DNA of 64,000 nucleotides from Bifidobacterium actinocoloniiforme DSM 22766 (GCF_001263395.1 NZ_CP011786.1:1116001-1180000); one strand, 5' to 3'; counted from the first letter of the stretch, positions 17,540 through 26,646 are shown. Program-made: numbers and translations. The notes: a model not told the origin generated them from the sequence alone.

Positions 17540-18643
17540 ATGAGGATGAGCACACGCAAACGCACCGGGGCCAAGGCCGGAGGACGGACCGGCCTTCTGC
17601 AGTCGCGACGGCCAGGCAGGGCAGTGGCCGTGATCTGTTCCTTGGCCCTGGCCGTCGGCGCGCTGGCCGGTTGCGGCGCCGGCGCCAAGGCCCAAGACGG
17701 CGAAGACATCTCATTCATGCTGGACTGGACGCCCAATACCAACCATGTAGGCATCTACACGGCCCAGCGTCAGGGGTATTACAAGCAAGCCGGAGTCTCA
17801 GTCAAAATCCTCCCGACCGCCCAGGCCGGCGCCGAGACCTCGGTCGAAAACGGTGTGGCCGACGTGGGCTTCTCGAAGCTAAGCAATTTGGCCGCTTTCA
17901 ACGCCCAGGGCGCGGATCTCAGGCAGGTGTTCGACATCGGGCAAAAACCCATAGGCCGCTGGTGCTCCCTGGCCTCGCGCACCGACATCAAGACCCCTAA
18001 GGACTTCGACGGGAAGACCTTCGTCAGCTTCGGATCGGCCGAGCAGACCGCGGTCGTCAAGCAGATGATCAAGAACGCCGGTGGCCAAGGAGACTTCCAG
18101 CGGGCCACTTCCGGCACCTCCACCTTCGCCACCCTGACCTCCGGCAAAGGAGACTTCGCCGGTTTCTACGTGACCTGGGAGGGGGTGCAAGCCGACTTGA
18201 AAGGCCCCAAGCTCCACTGCTTCGTCCAGTCCGACTGGGGGGTGCCCGGCAATCCGGACCAGATCGGCTTCGTAGTCTCCTCCAACTGGCTGAAGCAGGA
18301 AAGCCACCGCCAGGCCCTGCGCCGGTTCGTTCAAGCCAGCAAGCGAGGCTACGACTGGGCCCTGGCCCACCCGGACCAGGCCGCCGACATCTTGGTCGAG
18401 CAAGCCCCCGCCGCCCGGATCGACCCCCAGCAGGCGCGCGCATCGATGGAGCGAATCGTCAAGGAAGGCTACTGGACAGGCCAGCCTGGAGCCACGACTC
18501 TTCCTGGAACGGTGGATATGGGGCAGGCCCAGACCTACCTGGACTTCCAGCAGACGGCCGGCTCCTACCAAGACGGCAAGGGCGGCAAGCTCAAGCGAGC
18601 GCCGCAGGCCAAGGACCTCTGGACCGACGAGTTCGTCAAGTGA
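17540..18643 (+). CDS. ABC substrate-binding lipoprotein, NMT1/THI5 (ThiY-like) family
   Basis: This is an extracellular binding protein of the NMT1/THI5 type, a family that captures pyrimidine precursors of thiamine, nitrate or alkanesulphonates. The start at 17540 has AAGGTG eight bases upstream and gives a basic N-terminus, a hydrophobic stretch and the lipobox ALAGC near residue 45, so the mature protein is lipid-anchored. The start of the mature domain (FMLDWTPNTNHVGIYTAQRQGYY) is typical of ThiY/THI5 proteins. The next gene, a permease, overlaps its stop by four bases. The ligand is inferred as a hydroxymethylpyrimidine-like compound. Confidence 0.75.
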   Translation: MRMSTRKRTGAKAGGRTGLLQSRRPGRAVAVICSLALAVGALAGCGAGAKAQDGEDISFMLDWTPNTNHVGIYTAQRQGYYKQAGVSVKILPTAQAGAETSVENGVADVGFSKLSNLAAFNAQGADLRQVFDIGQKPIGRWCSLASRTDIKTPKDFDGKTFVSFGSAEQTAVVKQMIKNAGGQGDFQRATSGTSTFATLTSGKGDFAGFYVTWEGVQADLKGPKLHCFVQSDWGVPGNPDQIGFVVSSNWLKQESHRQALRRFVQASKRGYDWALAHPDQAADILVEQAPAARIDPQQARASMERIVKEGYWTGQPGATTLPGTVDMGQAQTYLDFQQTAGSYQDGKGGKLKRAPQAKDLWTDEFVK

Positions 18644-19503
18644 AAACACAACCAACGCAACGACCTCGCGCCGCCCAGGCCGCTGGACTCCAATCCAGGC
18701 CCAGGCCGACGCGGACAGGCGGCAGCCCGCGCGGCGTCTGGCGTAGGCTCCTGCCCCCTATGCTGGTCTTCGCGGCCCTCATCGCAGCCTGGCAGGCCTG
18801 GACCGACCTCGGTTCCATCTCGGAGCACGCGCTGCCCTCCCCCAGCCGCATCATCCAGGCCAGCCTGGCCGCCTGGCCGGACCTGATGGAGGCGACCCAG
18901 CCCACTGCGACCGAAGGATTCATCGGCTTCCTACTGGCCACCGGGCTAGGGGTGCTGGCCGGCATCGGCCTCTACCGTTGGCGCAGCGTCCACGACGCCC
19001 TCTACCCGCTGATCGCCGCCGCCCAGATGGTGCCGTTGATCACCGTCGCCCCGCTGTTCATCATCTGGTTCGGCTTCGAGCCTCTGGGCAAAGTGGTCAT
19101 CGTCGCGCTCTTCGCCCTCTTCCCCATCGCCGTCCAGACGTATCGGGGCTTGCAAGAGGTCCCTCCCTTCTATCAGGACGTGGCCCTGACCTGCGGGGCC
19201 AGCCAGGCCTGGACCCTGTGGCACGTGAAGCTGCGCGTAGCCGCCCGGCAGATTTTCTCCGGCCTGCGCGTCTCCGCCGCCTACGTCTTCGCCACAGCGG
19301 CGACCGCTGAATACCTGGGCGCCAGGAACGGCTTGGGCATCTGGCTCCAGTCCGCTTTCAACTCCTTCCAAACGCCGCTGATCTTCTCCGCCACCCTGGT
19401 CATCATGGCCTTGACCGGAATCCTCCTCGGGCTGATCGCCTTGGCCGAGCGGGCGCTGATCGGCGGGGATGACCAGGCCGACTCCGCCAGGCCCGAGGAC
19501 TGA
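18640..19503 (+). CDS. ABC transporter permease, ThiX/SsuC-like
   Basis: The 287-residue protein has about six hydrophobic segments and the binding-protein-dependent permease signature (ALTCGASQAWTLWHVKLRVAARQ, the EAA-type loop that contacts the ATPase). It starts with GTG overlapping the TGA of the binding protein (GTGA), so the two are coupled. An ATPase gene would normally follow, but the next gene is a DUF805 protein behind its own promoter. The first 35 residues are Arg/Pro-rich and may precede the true domain start. Confidence 0.8.
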   Translation: MKTQPTQRPRAAQAAGLQSRPRPTRTGGSPRGVWRRLLPPMLVFAALIAAWQAWTDLGSISEHALPSPSRIIQASLAAWPDLMEATQPTATEGFIGFLLATGLGVLAGIGLYRWRSVHDALYPLIAAAQMVPLITVAPLFIIWFGFEPLGKVVIVALFALFPIAVQTYRGLQEVPPFYQDVALTCGASQAWTLWHVKLRVAARQIFSGLRVSAAYVFATAATAEYLGARNGLGIWLQSAFNSFQTPLIFSATLVIMALTGILLGLIALAERALIGGDDQADSARPED

Positions 19504-19546
19504 CCGGACCCGTCCGCGGGCCCTCCGGCATGCAAGCCGGGCGACG

Positions 19547-19575
19547 CTGACAACCGCGGTCGAATCTGCCATACT
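19547..19575 (+). promoter_or_regulatory. Promoter for the DUF805 gene
   Basis: CTGACA (19547-19552) and CATACT (19570-19575) are separated by exactly 17 bases, a good -35/-10 pair. It lies about 90 bases upstream of the start at 19664. Confidence 0.55.
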
Positions 19576-19663
19576 GGTAGGTGTGGAAACCGTCCGGCGC
19601 GAATGCTGGCGCAGAAGACTCGGGGGGACGGCTTGAACAGCCGCTTAGGCAAGGGAGTTACAG

Positions 19664-20707
19664 ATGACGCAGTGGAATGACCAGACCCAAGGAGCGAACG
19701 GGGACCCCCAGGCAGGGACCCCACAGCCAATCGCGGACCAACCGGGCGCTGGCCAGAGCCCGGACGGGCAAGCCCCCGGGACCAACCAAGCGGCCAACCA
19801 GCAGCCTTACGGGGGCGCGCAGGCCTACCCCTACCAACTGTATGGGACAGGTGAGGAGCAGCCATTCTACGTCCAGCAACCCGCGTACGTGCGACAGCAG
19901 CCATACAGCCAGCCCGAATACGGCCAACAGTCGGCTTACGGGGAGCAGGCCAGCCCGACAGGCCAGCCAAGTCAGCCCCCATACGGATACGGGCAGCAAA
20001 GCCAGCCCTCGTACGGGCAGCCCGCCGCCAGCCAGCCAGGAGCGCAAGGACCCTTCTACGGTCAGGCTCCAGACTATGGGCAAGGACCAGACTACGGACA
20101 GCCCTACGGCCAGCAACCCAGCGGGCCCTACATGGGGGACCAGCCCTCCCTGCCGCAGACCACGCCGATGTACACGGTCCCGCTGGGAACCGGCGGTGAG
20201 CCGCCCCTCAACCAGCCCTGGTACGGCATCAGCTTCGGAGCCGCCATTAAGCGCTTCTTCAGCAAGTACGCCGACTTCTCCGGCCGCGCCTCCCGGGGCG
20301 AGTTCTGGTGGTCCTTCCTCTTCCTGCTGCTTGTGGGCCTGGGCCTGGGCATCGTGACCGGGCAGATGGGCCGCTTCGGCAGCTATATAAGCTACATATG
20401 GGACTTGGCCGTCCTAGTGCCCAACATATCGATTGCCGTACGCAGGCTGCATGACAGCAATCTTTCCGGTTTGTGGATTCTCCTGCCCTTCGGCTTGACT
20501 TACGGCAGCATCATCGCCATGGCCGTCACCATCTCCCACATCGGCCTTGACGCCTTCCTCTCCGCGGACGCCACGGCGATCACCCCCGCCTCGGTCAAAG
20601 CGCTGAGCTGGGAATTCTTCATCATGATGGCCGGCTTCATCGTCTGGCTGGTCTTCACAGTCCGTCAGTCCGACCCACATGGCGCCCGCTTCGACAAGAC
20701 CGCGTGA
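19664..20707 (+). CDS. DUF805 membrane protein with Tyr/Gln/Pro-rich N-terminus
   Basis: Residues 1 to about 175 are low-complexity and rich in Gln, Pro, Gly and Tyr, with many imperfect copies of YGQ/QPSYGQ-type units. From about residue 185 the protein has the DUF805 pattern: an amphipathic FGAAIKRFFSKYADFSGRASRGEFWW segment, then three or four membrane helices with RRLHDSNLSG between them. DUF805 proteins are small inner-membrane proteins of unknown function. A ribosome site (AAGGGAG) precedes the ATG. The long tail probably lies on the cytoplasmic side, but this cannot be decided from sequence. Confidence 0.8.
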   Translation: MTQWNDQTQGANGDPQAGTPQPIADQPGAGQSPDGQAPGTNQAANQQPYGGAQAYPYQLYGTGEEQPFYVQQPAYVRQQPYSQPEYGQQSAYGEQASPTGQPSQPPYGYGQQSQPSYGQPAASQPGAQGPFYGQAPDYGQGPDYGQPYGQQPSGPYMGDQPSLPQTTPMYTVPLGTGGEPPLNQPWYGISFGAAIKRFFSKYADFSGRASRGEFWWSFLFLLLVGLGLGIVTGQMGRFGSYISYIWDLAVLVPNISIAVRRLHDSNLSGLWILLPFGLTYGSIIAMAVTISHIGLDAFLSADATAITPASVKALSWEFFIMMAGFIVWLVFTVRQSDPHGARFDKTA

Positions 20708-20751
20708 TTCCGCCCTAATCGAGGGAGTCGATGCCGCAGCCATGTAAACGC

Positions 20752-20790
20752 GAGCCCGGACCCTGCGCGCAGCAGGATCCGGGCTCATTT
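20752..20790. terminator. Bidirectional terminator between convergent genes
   Basis: GAGCCCGGA (20752-20760) pairs with TCCGGGCTC (20778-20786), with CCTGC/GCAGG inside, and is followed by ATTTT on the plus strand. It sits between the DUF805 gene and the converging gene at 20813. Confidence 0.75.
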
Positions 20791-20812
20791 TGCAGCAATC
20801 AGCGCCGAGCGC

Positions 20813-21679
20813 TCACAGCTCCACCGGCGGTTTGTGCGGGTCCTCCGGCACGTGCGCGAACTTGGCCTTCAGGGCTTCGCGGCTCTTGCGCTCATCCTCT
20901 TCCTTGGCCTGGCGCTTAGCCTCGTCCGGGTCCCAGAGCAGGTCGTCACGGTGGCCGTCCCACTCAGCCTGGACCAGGGGCGCGGCCTGTTCAGCCAGGC
21001 TCTGGAGCGAATCCTGACCCAGCAAGTGGACCAGCTGCTCGTCCGAGACGTAGAAGCGGGGAATCTCAAAACGCTCATTGAGCTCATTGGCGAACAGGAG
21101 GACCGGCAAGGCCCTGGCCGGTTCGTCCGAGCCCGCGCCCACCGCATGCGCCAGGTCCCACGCGGCCAGCATCGACGCAGCCAGGCGTTGGGCGATGACC
21201 TGCGGATCGGCGCTAGCCTCGACCGTCTGGCCTTCCGGGCTCATGGCCTGGAGTACGGCCTGGGCCACATCAGCCCCGGCCTGGGATTTTTGATCACTCC
21301 AACCGGCGGCCATGAGGTCGGCGGCCGCCCGCACCTGGCTGAAGTCGCCGGACTGGGCGTATCCCGCCATGCCATCGCAAGCGTCTTCCGCGGCCAAAAG
21401 CGCATCCACGATCGACTGCGGGCGGCCAGGGATCTGGTCCGCGCCCTCATAGACAAACTCGGCATCAGGAATCGTCACATCCTCGCCGGTCATGATGCGC
21501 GCGAAGGTCTGCGTCATCCTGACCTGCAGGTTCTCCCCATACTTGGCGTCATTGTCCAGCTGCGTCGCGTCGTTCAAAGGCCACAGCCCAATCAAGTGCG
21601 CGCCCGCGTCAGCCGCCTTCCCCAACTGCGGCAGCGCTGCCAGCCCGTCCACTCGATCACCGTCAAATGCGTATGTCAT
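20813..21679 (-). CDS. Protein of unknown function
   Basis: I do not recognise the family. The 288-residue protein is acidic, soluble and mostly helical by composition, without signal peptide or membrane segment. The C-terminal 40 residues are highly charged (AKRQAKEEDERKSREALKAKF) and probably coiled. The ATG at 21679 has GAGGAG five bases upstream and is preferred over a longer frame to 21706. The text includes LIGLWPLNDATQLD and LLFANELNERFEIPRFYV, which might help a search. It is followed by a shared terminator and preceded at some distance by a phosphatase gene in the same direction. Confidence 0.7.
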   Translation of the reverse strand: MTYAFDGDRVDGLAALPQLGKAADAGAHLIGLWPLNDATQLDNDAKYGENLQVRMTQTFARIMTGEDVTIPDAEFVYEGADQIPGRPQSIVDALLAAEDACDGMAGYAQSGDFSQVRAAADLMAAGWSDQKSQAGADVAQAVLQAMSPEGQTVEASADPQVIAQRLAASMLAAWDLAHAVGAGSDEPARALPVLLFANELNERFEIPRFYVSDEQLVHLLGQDSLQSLAEQAAPLVQAEWDGHRDDLLWDPDEAKRQAKEEDERKSREALKAKFAHVPEDPHKPPVEL

Positions 21680-21767
21680 CTGCCCTCCTCGGCTTATGCA
21701 ACCCACAGCCCACGCGGTTCCCCACCAGGGCGCGCGAGCCCACTGCCATCATATGCTATGGGCCGGT

Positions 21768-22427
21768 TCAAGCCAGCCGCGCAGCCGGGTCCGCATATGT
21801 GATGCCGAGCACGCTTCCACTGCCGGACTCGAAGGTGACCGAAGTGACAGAAGCCAGGGCCGTCCGGCGCAAAAGCATGTTGTGCTCGGGGCGCCCGGTC
21901 TCCAGCATGTGGCGGAAGCTCCAGATGGGTGATTCGTGGCTGACAACGATGATCTGCTCGCCGGGCCTGTGCTCCAACTGCTCGCGCACGAAGTCGCTGA
22001 CACGACCGGCGATTGACTGGTAGGACTCGCCCCAGGAGGGCCGCATCAGGTTGGTCAGGAGCCGCCAGTTGCCGTCCCGCCACAAGGCGCCGTCCCCACG
22101 GCCGATTCTCTTGCCCCTGAACTCGTTGCCCGCTTCAATCAAACGGCCGTCCTCGATGAGGTCCAAGGGGCGCTCCCCTCGCTCACGACGGCCCAGATTG
22201 ATCTGGTCGCGTATGATGCCAGCGGTCTCCTGAGCGCGTTCCAGGGGCGAGGTGTACAAGGCGGACACGCTCTGGGTGGCGGGGTTCAAGGCCAGGAAGC
22301 GAGCTGTCGCGGCGGCCATCCTCGCCCCGCGTTGGGACAAATGATAGCCTGGCAGACGCTCGTAGAGCACGTGATTAGGGTTGTAAACCTTTCCGTGGCG
22401 GACGAAATGAATGGTGGTCGCTGGCAA
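21768..22427 (-). CDS. Histidine phosphatase family protein (phosphoglycerate mutase-like)
   Basis: The protein starts with the histidine-phosphatase motif (IHFVRHGKVYNPNHVLYERLPGYHLSQRG) with RHG holding the phospho-acceptor His. The second catalytic His is in VVSHESPIWS. It has the size of the family (about 220 residues). No ATG lies close to the domain; a TTG at 22427 has GGAGG seven bases upstream and would place the motif directly at the N-terminus, so I use it. The alternative is an ATG at 22496 with no ribosome site. The substrate is unknown. Confidence 0.8.
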   Translation of the reverse strand: MPATTIHFVRHGKVYNPNHVLYERLPGYHLSQRGARMAAATARFLALNPATQSVSALYTSPLERAQETAGIIRDQINLGRRERGERPLDLIEDGRLIEAGNEFRGKRIGRGDGALWRDGNWRLLTNLMRPSWGESYQSIAGRVSDFVREQLEHRPGEQIIVVSHESPIWSFRHMLETGRPEHNMLLRRTALASVTSVTFESGSGSVLGITYADPAARLA

Positions 22428-22608
22428 AATTGTGCCTCCTGCCGCCGGAAGCCGCCCGATAGCAAGGCTGGCCCAGCGCGTCGTCATCAGTGTCAACTAA
22501 AGTTTGACATGGATCGTCTACGGCCACAAGTCACGCCGATTCGCGCCCGTCCCCCCCCTCCCCCCCTCCATGATTGCCCGCCCTGGCGCGGCGACGAAAG
22601 GATCCCCT

Positions 22609-23934
22609 ATGCCCAGCCAAGTCACCGCAGCCGTCAGAGAGGTGGGGCGCCGCATTCTAGGTGGCTACTCCGAGCTACTGAGGATGCCCGGCACCGCCCG
22701 GTTCGCCATCGGCGCCGTTGTCGCCTCCATGCCTTTCCCTATGGTGGGCATGACCATCACGATTTCGGTCCAGCGTTACTACGGCTCCTACACCTTGGCC
22801 GGCTCCCTGACCGCCATCCAAGCGATTTCTCTAGCGGTCATGAGCCCGTTGCTGGGTAAGCTGGTCGACAAGTTCGGCCAGAGGCAGGTCTCCATCCCGA
22901 CCATTGGGGTCTGGATGGTGGCGGCGGCCAGTCTGACGACGGCCATCAGCTCCCACGCCCCGATTTGGGCCCTATACTGCATCACCCCCTTCATGGCGGC
23001 CATCCCACCTTGGGGTGCCATGAGCCGGCAGCGCTGGACCCTCTTGCTCAAGGGCGACCATGTGCGCACCGAGCGGGCCCTATCCCTGTGCGGTGTCTTA
23101 GATGAAGCCATGTGGGTGGTCGGCAACCCCCTGGCCTCGATCCTGGCTGTCATCTCAGGTATCCTGGCCTTCTCCTTCACTGGCGTGTGCGTAGCCGTCG
23201 GCGCCCTGATGTTCCTGACCGAGCTGTCCACCGAACCGCCTTCCCAGACGGTCCTGGCCCGCCGCGATGGGGTCAGCCGCAAGGTCTACCGGGCCCGCCA
23301 GGCCAGAATCCAGGCCCAATTGCAAGGCGAAGAAGGCTCCAGCGCTTTCTGGAGCTCCGGACTGGTCGCCGTTTGCATCACCTGGTTCGGCTTAGGCGCC
23401 TTCCAGTCCGCCGCTTCGATCTCGATCATCTCCTTCGCCAGCGAGCAGGGAGCCAAGCAGATGACTGGCTTCATCTTCGCCTGCTTCTCCTTCTCCTCCC
23501 TGATCGGCGCCCTCATGTACGGGGCGAAGAGCTGGACGATTCCCCTGTGGAAGCGCTTTTACTTCTGCCTCCTCGTCGTGAACCTGGGCATAGCCTCGTT
23601 CATGTTCGCCCGCAACATATGGACGATCATGGCCATCTACCTGGTCATCGGAGTCTGCCAGGCCCCTACTTGGATCAACGGCAACCAGCTCATGCTCCAC
23701 CTGGTGCCGCCCTTCCGCTTCACCGAGGGCATGGCTTGGCTGAACGCCATGAACTCAATCGGATCGTCCGCAGGCTCGGCGATCGCCGGGGTCTTCATCG
23801 ACCGTTACGGGTCCCAGGGCGGATTCAGTGTGGTCACCTTCCTGGCCTTGACCAGCCTGGCCATCGCCTTCATCGGTTTCAAGCAGATCCGCGGCTCCAC
23901 CCAGCGCCCGGACCTAACCGTCATACCCGTCTGA
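22609..23934 (+). CDS. MFS transporter
   Basis: A 441-residue polytopic protein with about twelve helices. Motif A of the superfamily is visible in GKLVDKFGQRQVSI after the second helix. A charged cytoplasmic loop (about residues 210-245) divides the halves. The ATG at 22609 has AAAGGA upstream, and the upstream in-frame extension passes through a C-rich tract and has no membrane character. The substrate cannot be read from sequence; drug or sugar export are both possible. Confidence 0.8.
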   Translation: MPSQVTAAVREVGRRILGGYSELLRMPGTARFAIGAVVASMPFPMVGMTITISVQRYYGSYTLAGSLTAIQAISLAVMSPLLGKLVDKFGQRQVSIPTIGVWMVAAASLTTAISSHAPIWALYCITPFMAAIPPWGAMSRQRWTLLLKGDHVRTERALSLCGVLDEAMWVVGNPLASILAVISGILAFSFTGVCVAVGALMFLTELSTEPPSQTVLARRDGVSRKVYRARQARIQAQLQGEEGSSAFWSSGLVAVCITWFGLGAFQSAASISIISFASEQGAKQMTGFIFACFSFSSLIGALMYGAKSWTIPLWKRFYFCLLVVNLGIASFMFARNIWTIMAIYLVIGVCQAPTWINGNQLMLHLVPPFRFTEGMAWLNAMNSIGSSAGSAIAGVFIDRYGSQGGFSVVTFLALTSLAIAFIGFKQIRGSTQRPDLTVIPV

Positions 23935-24070
23935 ACGCGCGGCGCCGGGCCTCCCAACGGTTTCTCGCCCCCCGCCTTCCGCACGACCGTTCATGAGCCC
24001 TCGGATATAAGTACCGCACGGAAAAGCCGCCGATCCCACTTCGGACAGGGCCATGCTGTAGGATTTCACT

Positions 24071-24574
24071 GTGCGGAAATTAATTGAACAGGTGGCCAAG
24101 TTCGGCGTCGTAGGTATTATCGCTTTTCTGATTGACATCGGAGTGATGAACATCCTCCTCCACCTCCACCTGAACAACTTGCTGGCTTCCACGGCCTCCT
24201 TCCTGATTTCGCTGGCCTTCAACTACCTGGCGAGCATGAAGTACGTCTTCACCCACCGCGACGACATGGCCCGCTGGATGGAGATCGTGGTCTTCTTCGT
24301 CTCCGCTGCCATAGGCCTGGGGATTAACGAAGTCATCATCTGGGCGGGCACCTCCATGCTCCCAGCCGATGCCGCCGTCAGCATGCACGCCAAGTATGTG
24401 CTCTACACCAACGCCAGCAAGATCGTATCCACGGTTGTCGTCGCCATCTGGAATTTCATCATCCGCAAGTGGCTCCTGGACGCCCCTGCGCCGGGCAAGC
24501 CCAAGAACGAGCGCTCGTTCGCCCGTCGGCTGGGTGCATTCTCCCTAGCGCACCGCCCCTTCGGCTGGCAGTGA
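24071..24574 (+). CDS. GtrA family membrane protein
   Basis: The 167-residue protein has four hydrophobic helices and the GtrA start (LIEQVAKFGVVGIIAFLIDIGVMNIL, then NYLASMKYVF). GtrA-like proteins are small flippase-type proteins that move lipid-linked sugars for cell-surface glycosylation. The start is GTG at 24071 with AGGA seven bases upstream. The C-terminal 25 residues are basic and polar. It stands alone here and not in the surface-polymer region 3 kb further on. Confidence 0.85.
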   Translation: MRKLIEQVAKFGVVGIIAFLIDIGVMNILLHLHLNNLLASTASFLISLAFNYLASMKYVFTHRDDMARWMEIVVFFVSAAIGLGINEVIIWAGTSMLPADAAVSMHAKYVLYTNASKIVSTVVVAIWNFIIRKWLLDAPAPGKPKNERSFARRLGAFSLAHRPFGWQ

Positions 24575-24673
24575 TTCCGGACGCTGGTCTACTCTGGAGA
24601 TGGCGGTTCGGTTGGGGGCCAGCGCGCTTGAGCACCGCTGCCCAACCGGCACATCCACAGGAAGGATTCCACT

Positions 24674-25021
24674 ATGCCAGTCATCCATACCCATGTTTCC
24701 ACCCCTTTGAGCGCAGAACAGCGCGAACGGATCAAGACCGCTTACGGCCAGGCCATCACCGCGGTGCCCGGTAAGTCCGAAGGCTGGCTGATGTGCCCGT
24801 TCGAGTCGGACATGCCCATCTACTTCGCCGGCGATGATTCCAAGCCCGCCGCATACGTAGAGGTCAACGTCTTCGGCTCCGACGTGCCGCGCTCAGCCTG
24901 GGAGCAGCTCACCCAGTCGATCATGAAAGCCCTGAACGAGGAGCTGGGCATCCCCAACGACCGCACCTACATCCGCTACACGGCTACGACCGACTGGGGA
25001 TGGAACGGTTCCAACTTCTAA
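24674..25021 (+). CDS. MIF-like tautomerase
   Basis: This 115-residue protein resembles macrophage-migration-inhibitory-factor-type tautomerases, which form trimers and use the N-terminal proline as a base. The start MPVIHTHV places the expected catalytic Pro at position 2 after Met removal, and YFAGDDSKPAAYVEVNVFG followed by NDRTYIRYT matches the family pattern. The last residues (TDWGWNGSNF) fit the MIF C-terminus. A ribosome site (AAGGAT) is present. The physiological substrate in bacteria is unknown. Confidence 0.78.
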   Translation: MPVIHTHVSTPLSAEQRERIKTAYGQAITAVPGKSEGWLMCPFESDMPIYFAGDDSKPAAYVEVNVFGSDVPRSAWEQLTQSIMKALNEELGIPNDRTYIRYTATTDWGWNGSNF

Positions 25022-25040
25022 CCTTAGGAAGAACGCGAGA

Positions 25041-25083
25041 AAGGCTCCCGATCCCCTGCGCAGGGGTTCGGGAGCCTTTCTTC
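25041..25083. terminator. Strong terminator between convergent genes
   Basis: AAGGCTCCCGA pairs with TCGGGAGCCTT around an inner CCCCTGCGCAGGGG stem, followed by TTCTT. It serves the tautomerase gene on the plus strand and, read the other way, lies beyond the end of rplI. Confidence 0.88.
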
Positions 25084-25125
25084 TGCTTACCCTGCGCGCC
25101 CATCAGGGCCGGCGCGGGCTAGCGA

Positions 25126-25578
25126 TCACTTGTCGCCGGTCACCTTGACGGTGAAGGAGGCGCTGATCTCCGGGTGGAGGGCCACCTTGGCCGGGAATTC
25201 GCCCGGCGTCTTGATTGGTTCGACCGAGATGGAGCGAGGCTCGACCGGAGCCTTGTCGGCCAGGGCCTTGGCAATCGCGTCGGCCGAGATGGAGCCGAAA
25301 AGCTTACCGGACTCGGAGACCTTGGCGTGCATCTCAACGACAGTGCCTTCGATCGCGCTCTTCGCTGCGACGGCATCCTCGCGGGTGGCCAGGAGCTTGG
25401 CCTGGCGGGCGCGGCGCATGGACTCGATCTGTGTGGCGGCGCCCTTGGTCCAGGCGAAGGCCAGGCCCTTGGGGATCAGGAAGTTGCGGGCGTAACCGGG
25501 CTTCACGTCGACTACGTCGCCGGAGTTACCCAGGTCGCCAACGGTGCTGGTCAGGATGACCTTGCTTGTCTTTGCCAT
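25126..25578 (-). CDS. rplI: Ribosomal protein L9
   Basis: The 150-residue protein begins [17 protein letters not shown] and contains [18 protein letters not shown], the RNA-binding signature of L9, followed by the long central helix and the C-terminal domain. A longer frame runs upstream through rpsR sequence, but the ATG at 25578 with GGAGG upstream gives the normal length. It is the last gene of rpsF-ssb-rpsR-rplI. Confidence 0.97.
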   Translation of the reverse strand: MAKTSKVILTSTVGDLGNSGDVVDVKPGYARNFLIPKGLAFAWTKGAATQIESMRRARQAKLLATREDAVAAKSAIEGTVVEMHAKVSESGKLFGSISADAIAKALADKAPVEPRSISVEPIKTPGEFPAKVALHPEISASFTVKVTGDK

Positions 25579-25591
25579 TGTCGTTCCTCCC

Positions 25592-25840
25592 TCAGCGGCC
25601 GGTGGTCTGGTAAGGCAGGAGAGCCATCTCGCGGGCGTTCTTGATCGCCTTGGAGAGCTGGCGCTGCTGCTGGACGGTGACGCCCGTGATCCGACGGGAA
25701 CGAATCTTGCCCCGGTCAGAGATGAACTTGCGAAGCAGAGCGACATCCTTGTAATCGATCTCGTGAACCTTGGCTACGCTCAGCGGATTCGGCTTCTTCT
25801 TGATTGGCTTGACCGGCGCTTGCGGCCTTTTGCGTGACAT
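25592..25840 (-). CDS. rpsR: Ribosomal protein S18
   Basis: An 82-residue basic protein with the S18 core [24 protein letters not shown]. The ATG at 25840 has AAGGAG five bases upstream; an in-frame GTG six bases earlier overlaps that ribosome site and is not the start. It lies between ssb and rplI as in most Gram-positives. Confidence 0.97.
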   Translation of the reverse strand: MSRKRPQAPVKPIKKKPNPLSVAKVHEIDYKDVALLRKFISDRGKIRSRRITGVTVQQQRQLSKAIKNAREMALLPYQTTGR

Positions 25841-25883
25841 ATGCACTCCTTAAACAACACACTACGAATAATTAACTGATGAA

Positions 25884-25908
25884 AGCTGGCCCTTGGGAAA
25901 GGCCAGCT
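25884..25908 (-). promoter_or_regulatory. Hairpin between ssb and rpsR
   Basis: On the minus strand AGCTGGCC and GGCCAGCT form an eight-pair stem with a nine-base loop, followed by TTCATC. It lies within the operon between the ssb stop and the rpsR ribosome site. It could be a weak terminator or a processing signal that sets the ratio of SSB to S18. The T run is poor, so full termination is unlikely. Confidence 0.5.
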
Positions 25909-25933
25909 GCATCCACACTGGGCCCAGGGCCGC

Positions 25934-26581
25934 TCAGAATTCCGGCTCATCCCCGGATCCGCCGAAATCGTCGGAGGAACCGAAGGACCCGTAAGAGCCG
26001 CCAGCCGCATCCGAACCGCCAGAGGACGGCGTGGACCAGGGATCCTGGGCCGGCGCCTGCTGTCGAGCTGAGGGGTTGCCGCCCTGGGGGGCCTGCCGAC
26101 CACCGGCCGGCGCCGAAGCACCACCCTGGTAGCCGCCTTGGTAGCCTCCGCCTTGCTGCGAGCCAGCGAAACCGCCGCGCCCGCCGCCGGCACCGCCGCC
26201 GCTACCCGAGTTTCGGGTCACCTGAGCGGTGTTGCGGGTCAGAGCGGGACCGATCTCGTCCACGCGCATCTCCACGACCGTGCGGTTGTTGCCTTCTCGG
26301 TCCTGGTAGGAACGCTGGACCAACCGGCCCTGGGCGATGACTCGCATGCCCTTGGCGAGGCTGGCCTGCACGTTGGAGGCCATCGGCGCATAGGTGGAAT
26401 CCCAGGCCGAGCAGCGCAGGAAGAGGGCGTCGCCGTCCTCCCACTGCCCCGAGTTGCGGTTGTACTGCCGCGGGGTGGAGGCGATCGTGAAATCAGCGAC
26501 CGTGCCGCCATTGGCGGTGGTGCGTACCTCCGGGTCGGCGGTGAGGTTACCCACCACCGTGATGATCGTGTCCCCTGCCAT
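25934..26581 (-). CDS. ssb: Single-stranded DNA-binding protein
   Basis: The N-terminal OB fold (residues 1 to about 115; [24 protein letters not shown]) binds single-stranded DNA. A long Gly/Gln/Ser-rich tail follows and ends in the acidic tip GSGDEPEF, which matches the DDxPF-like interaction tail that recruits repair proteins. The 215-residue length is at the upper end for the family because of the tail. It lies in the rpsF-ssb-rpsR-rplI operon. Confidence 0.96.
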   Translation of the reverse strand: MAGDTIITVVGNLTADPEVRTTANGGTVADFTIASTPRQYNRNSGQWEDGDALFLRCSAWDSTYAPMASNVQASLAKGMRVIAQGRLVQRSYQDREGNNRTVVEMRVDEIGPALTRNTAQVTRNSGSGGGAGGGRGGFAGSQQGGGYQGGYQGGASAPAGGRQAPQGGNPSARQQAPAQDPWSTPSSGGSDAAGGSYGSFGSSDDFGGSGDEPEF

Positions 26582-26646
26582 GGTTCCTGCCTTTCCTAGC
26601 GGATCTGCGGCGGGGCTCTATGACCTCGCCCAGCCCTGCGCCTGGC

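Noticed and set aside
22551-22567. C-rich stretch (C8-T-C7) upstream of an MFS gene as a phase-variable tract
   Set aside because: The run is interrupted by T and is near 40 bases before the start without promoter elements around it, so slippage control is not supported.
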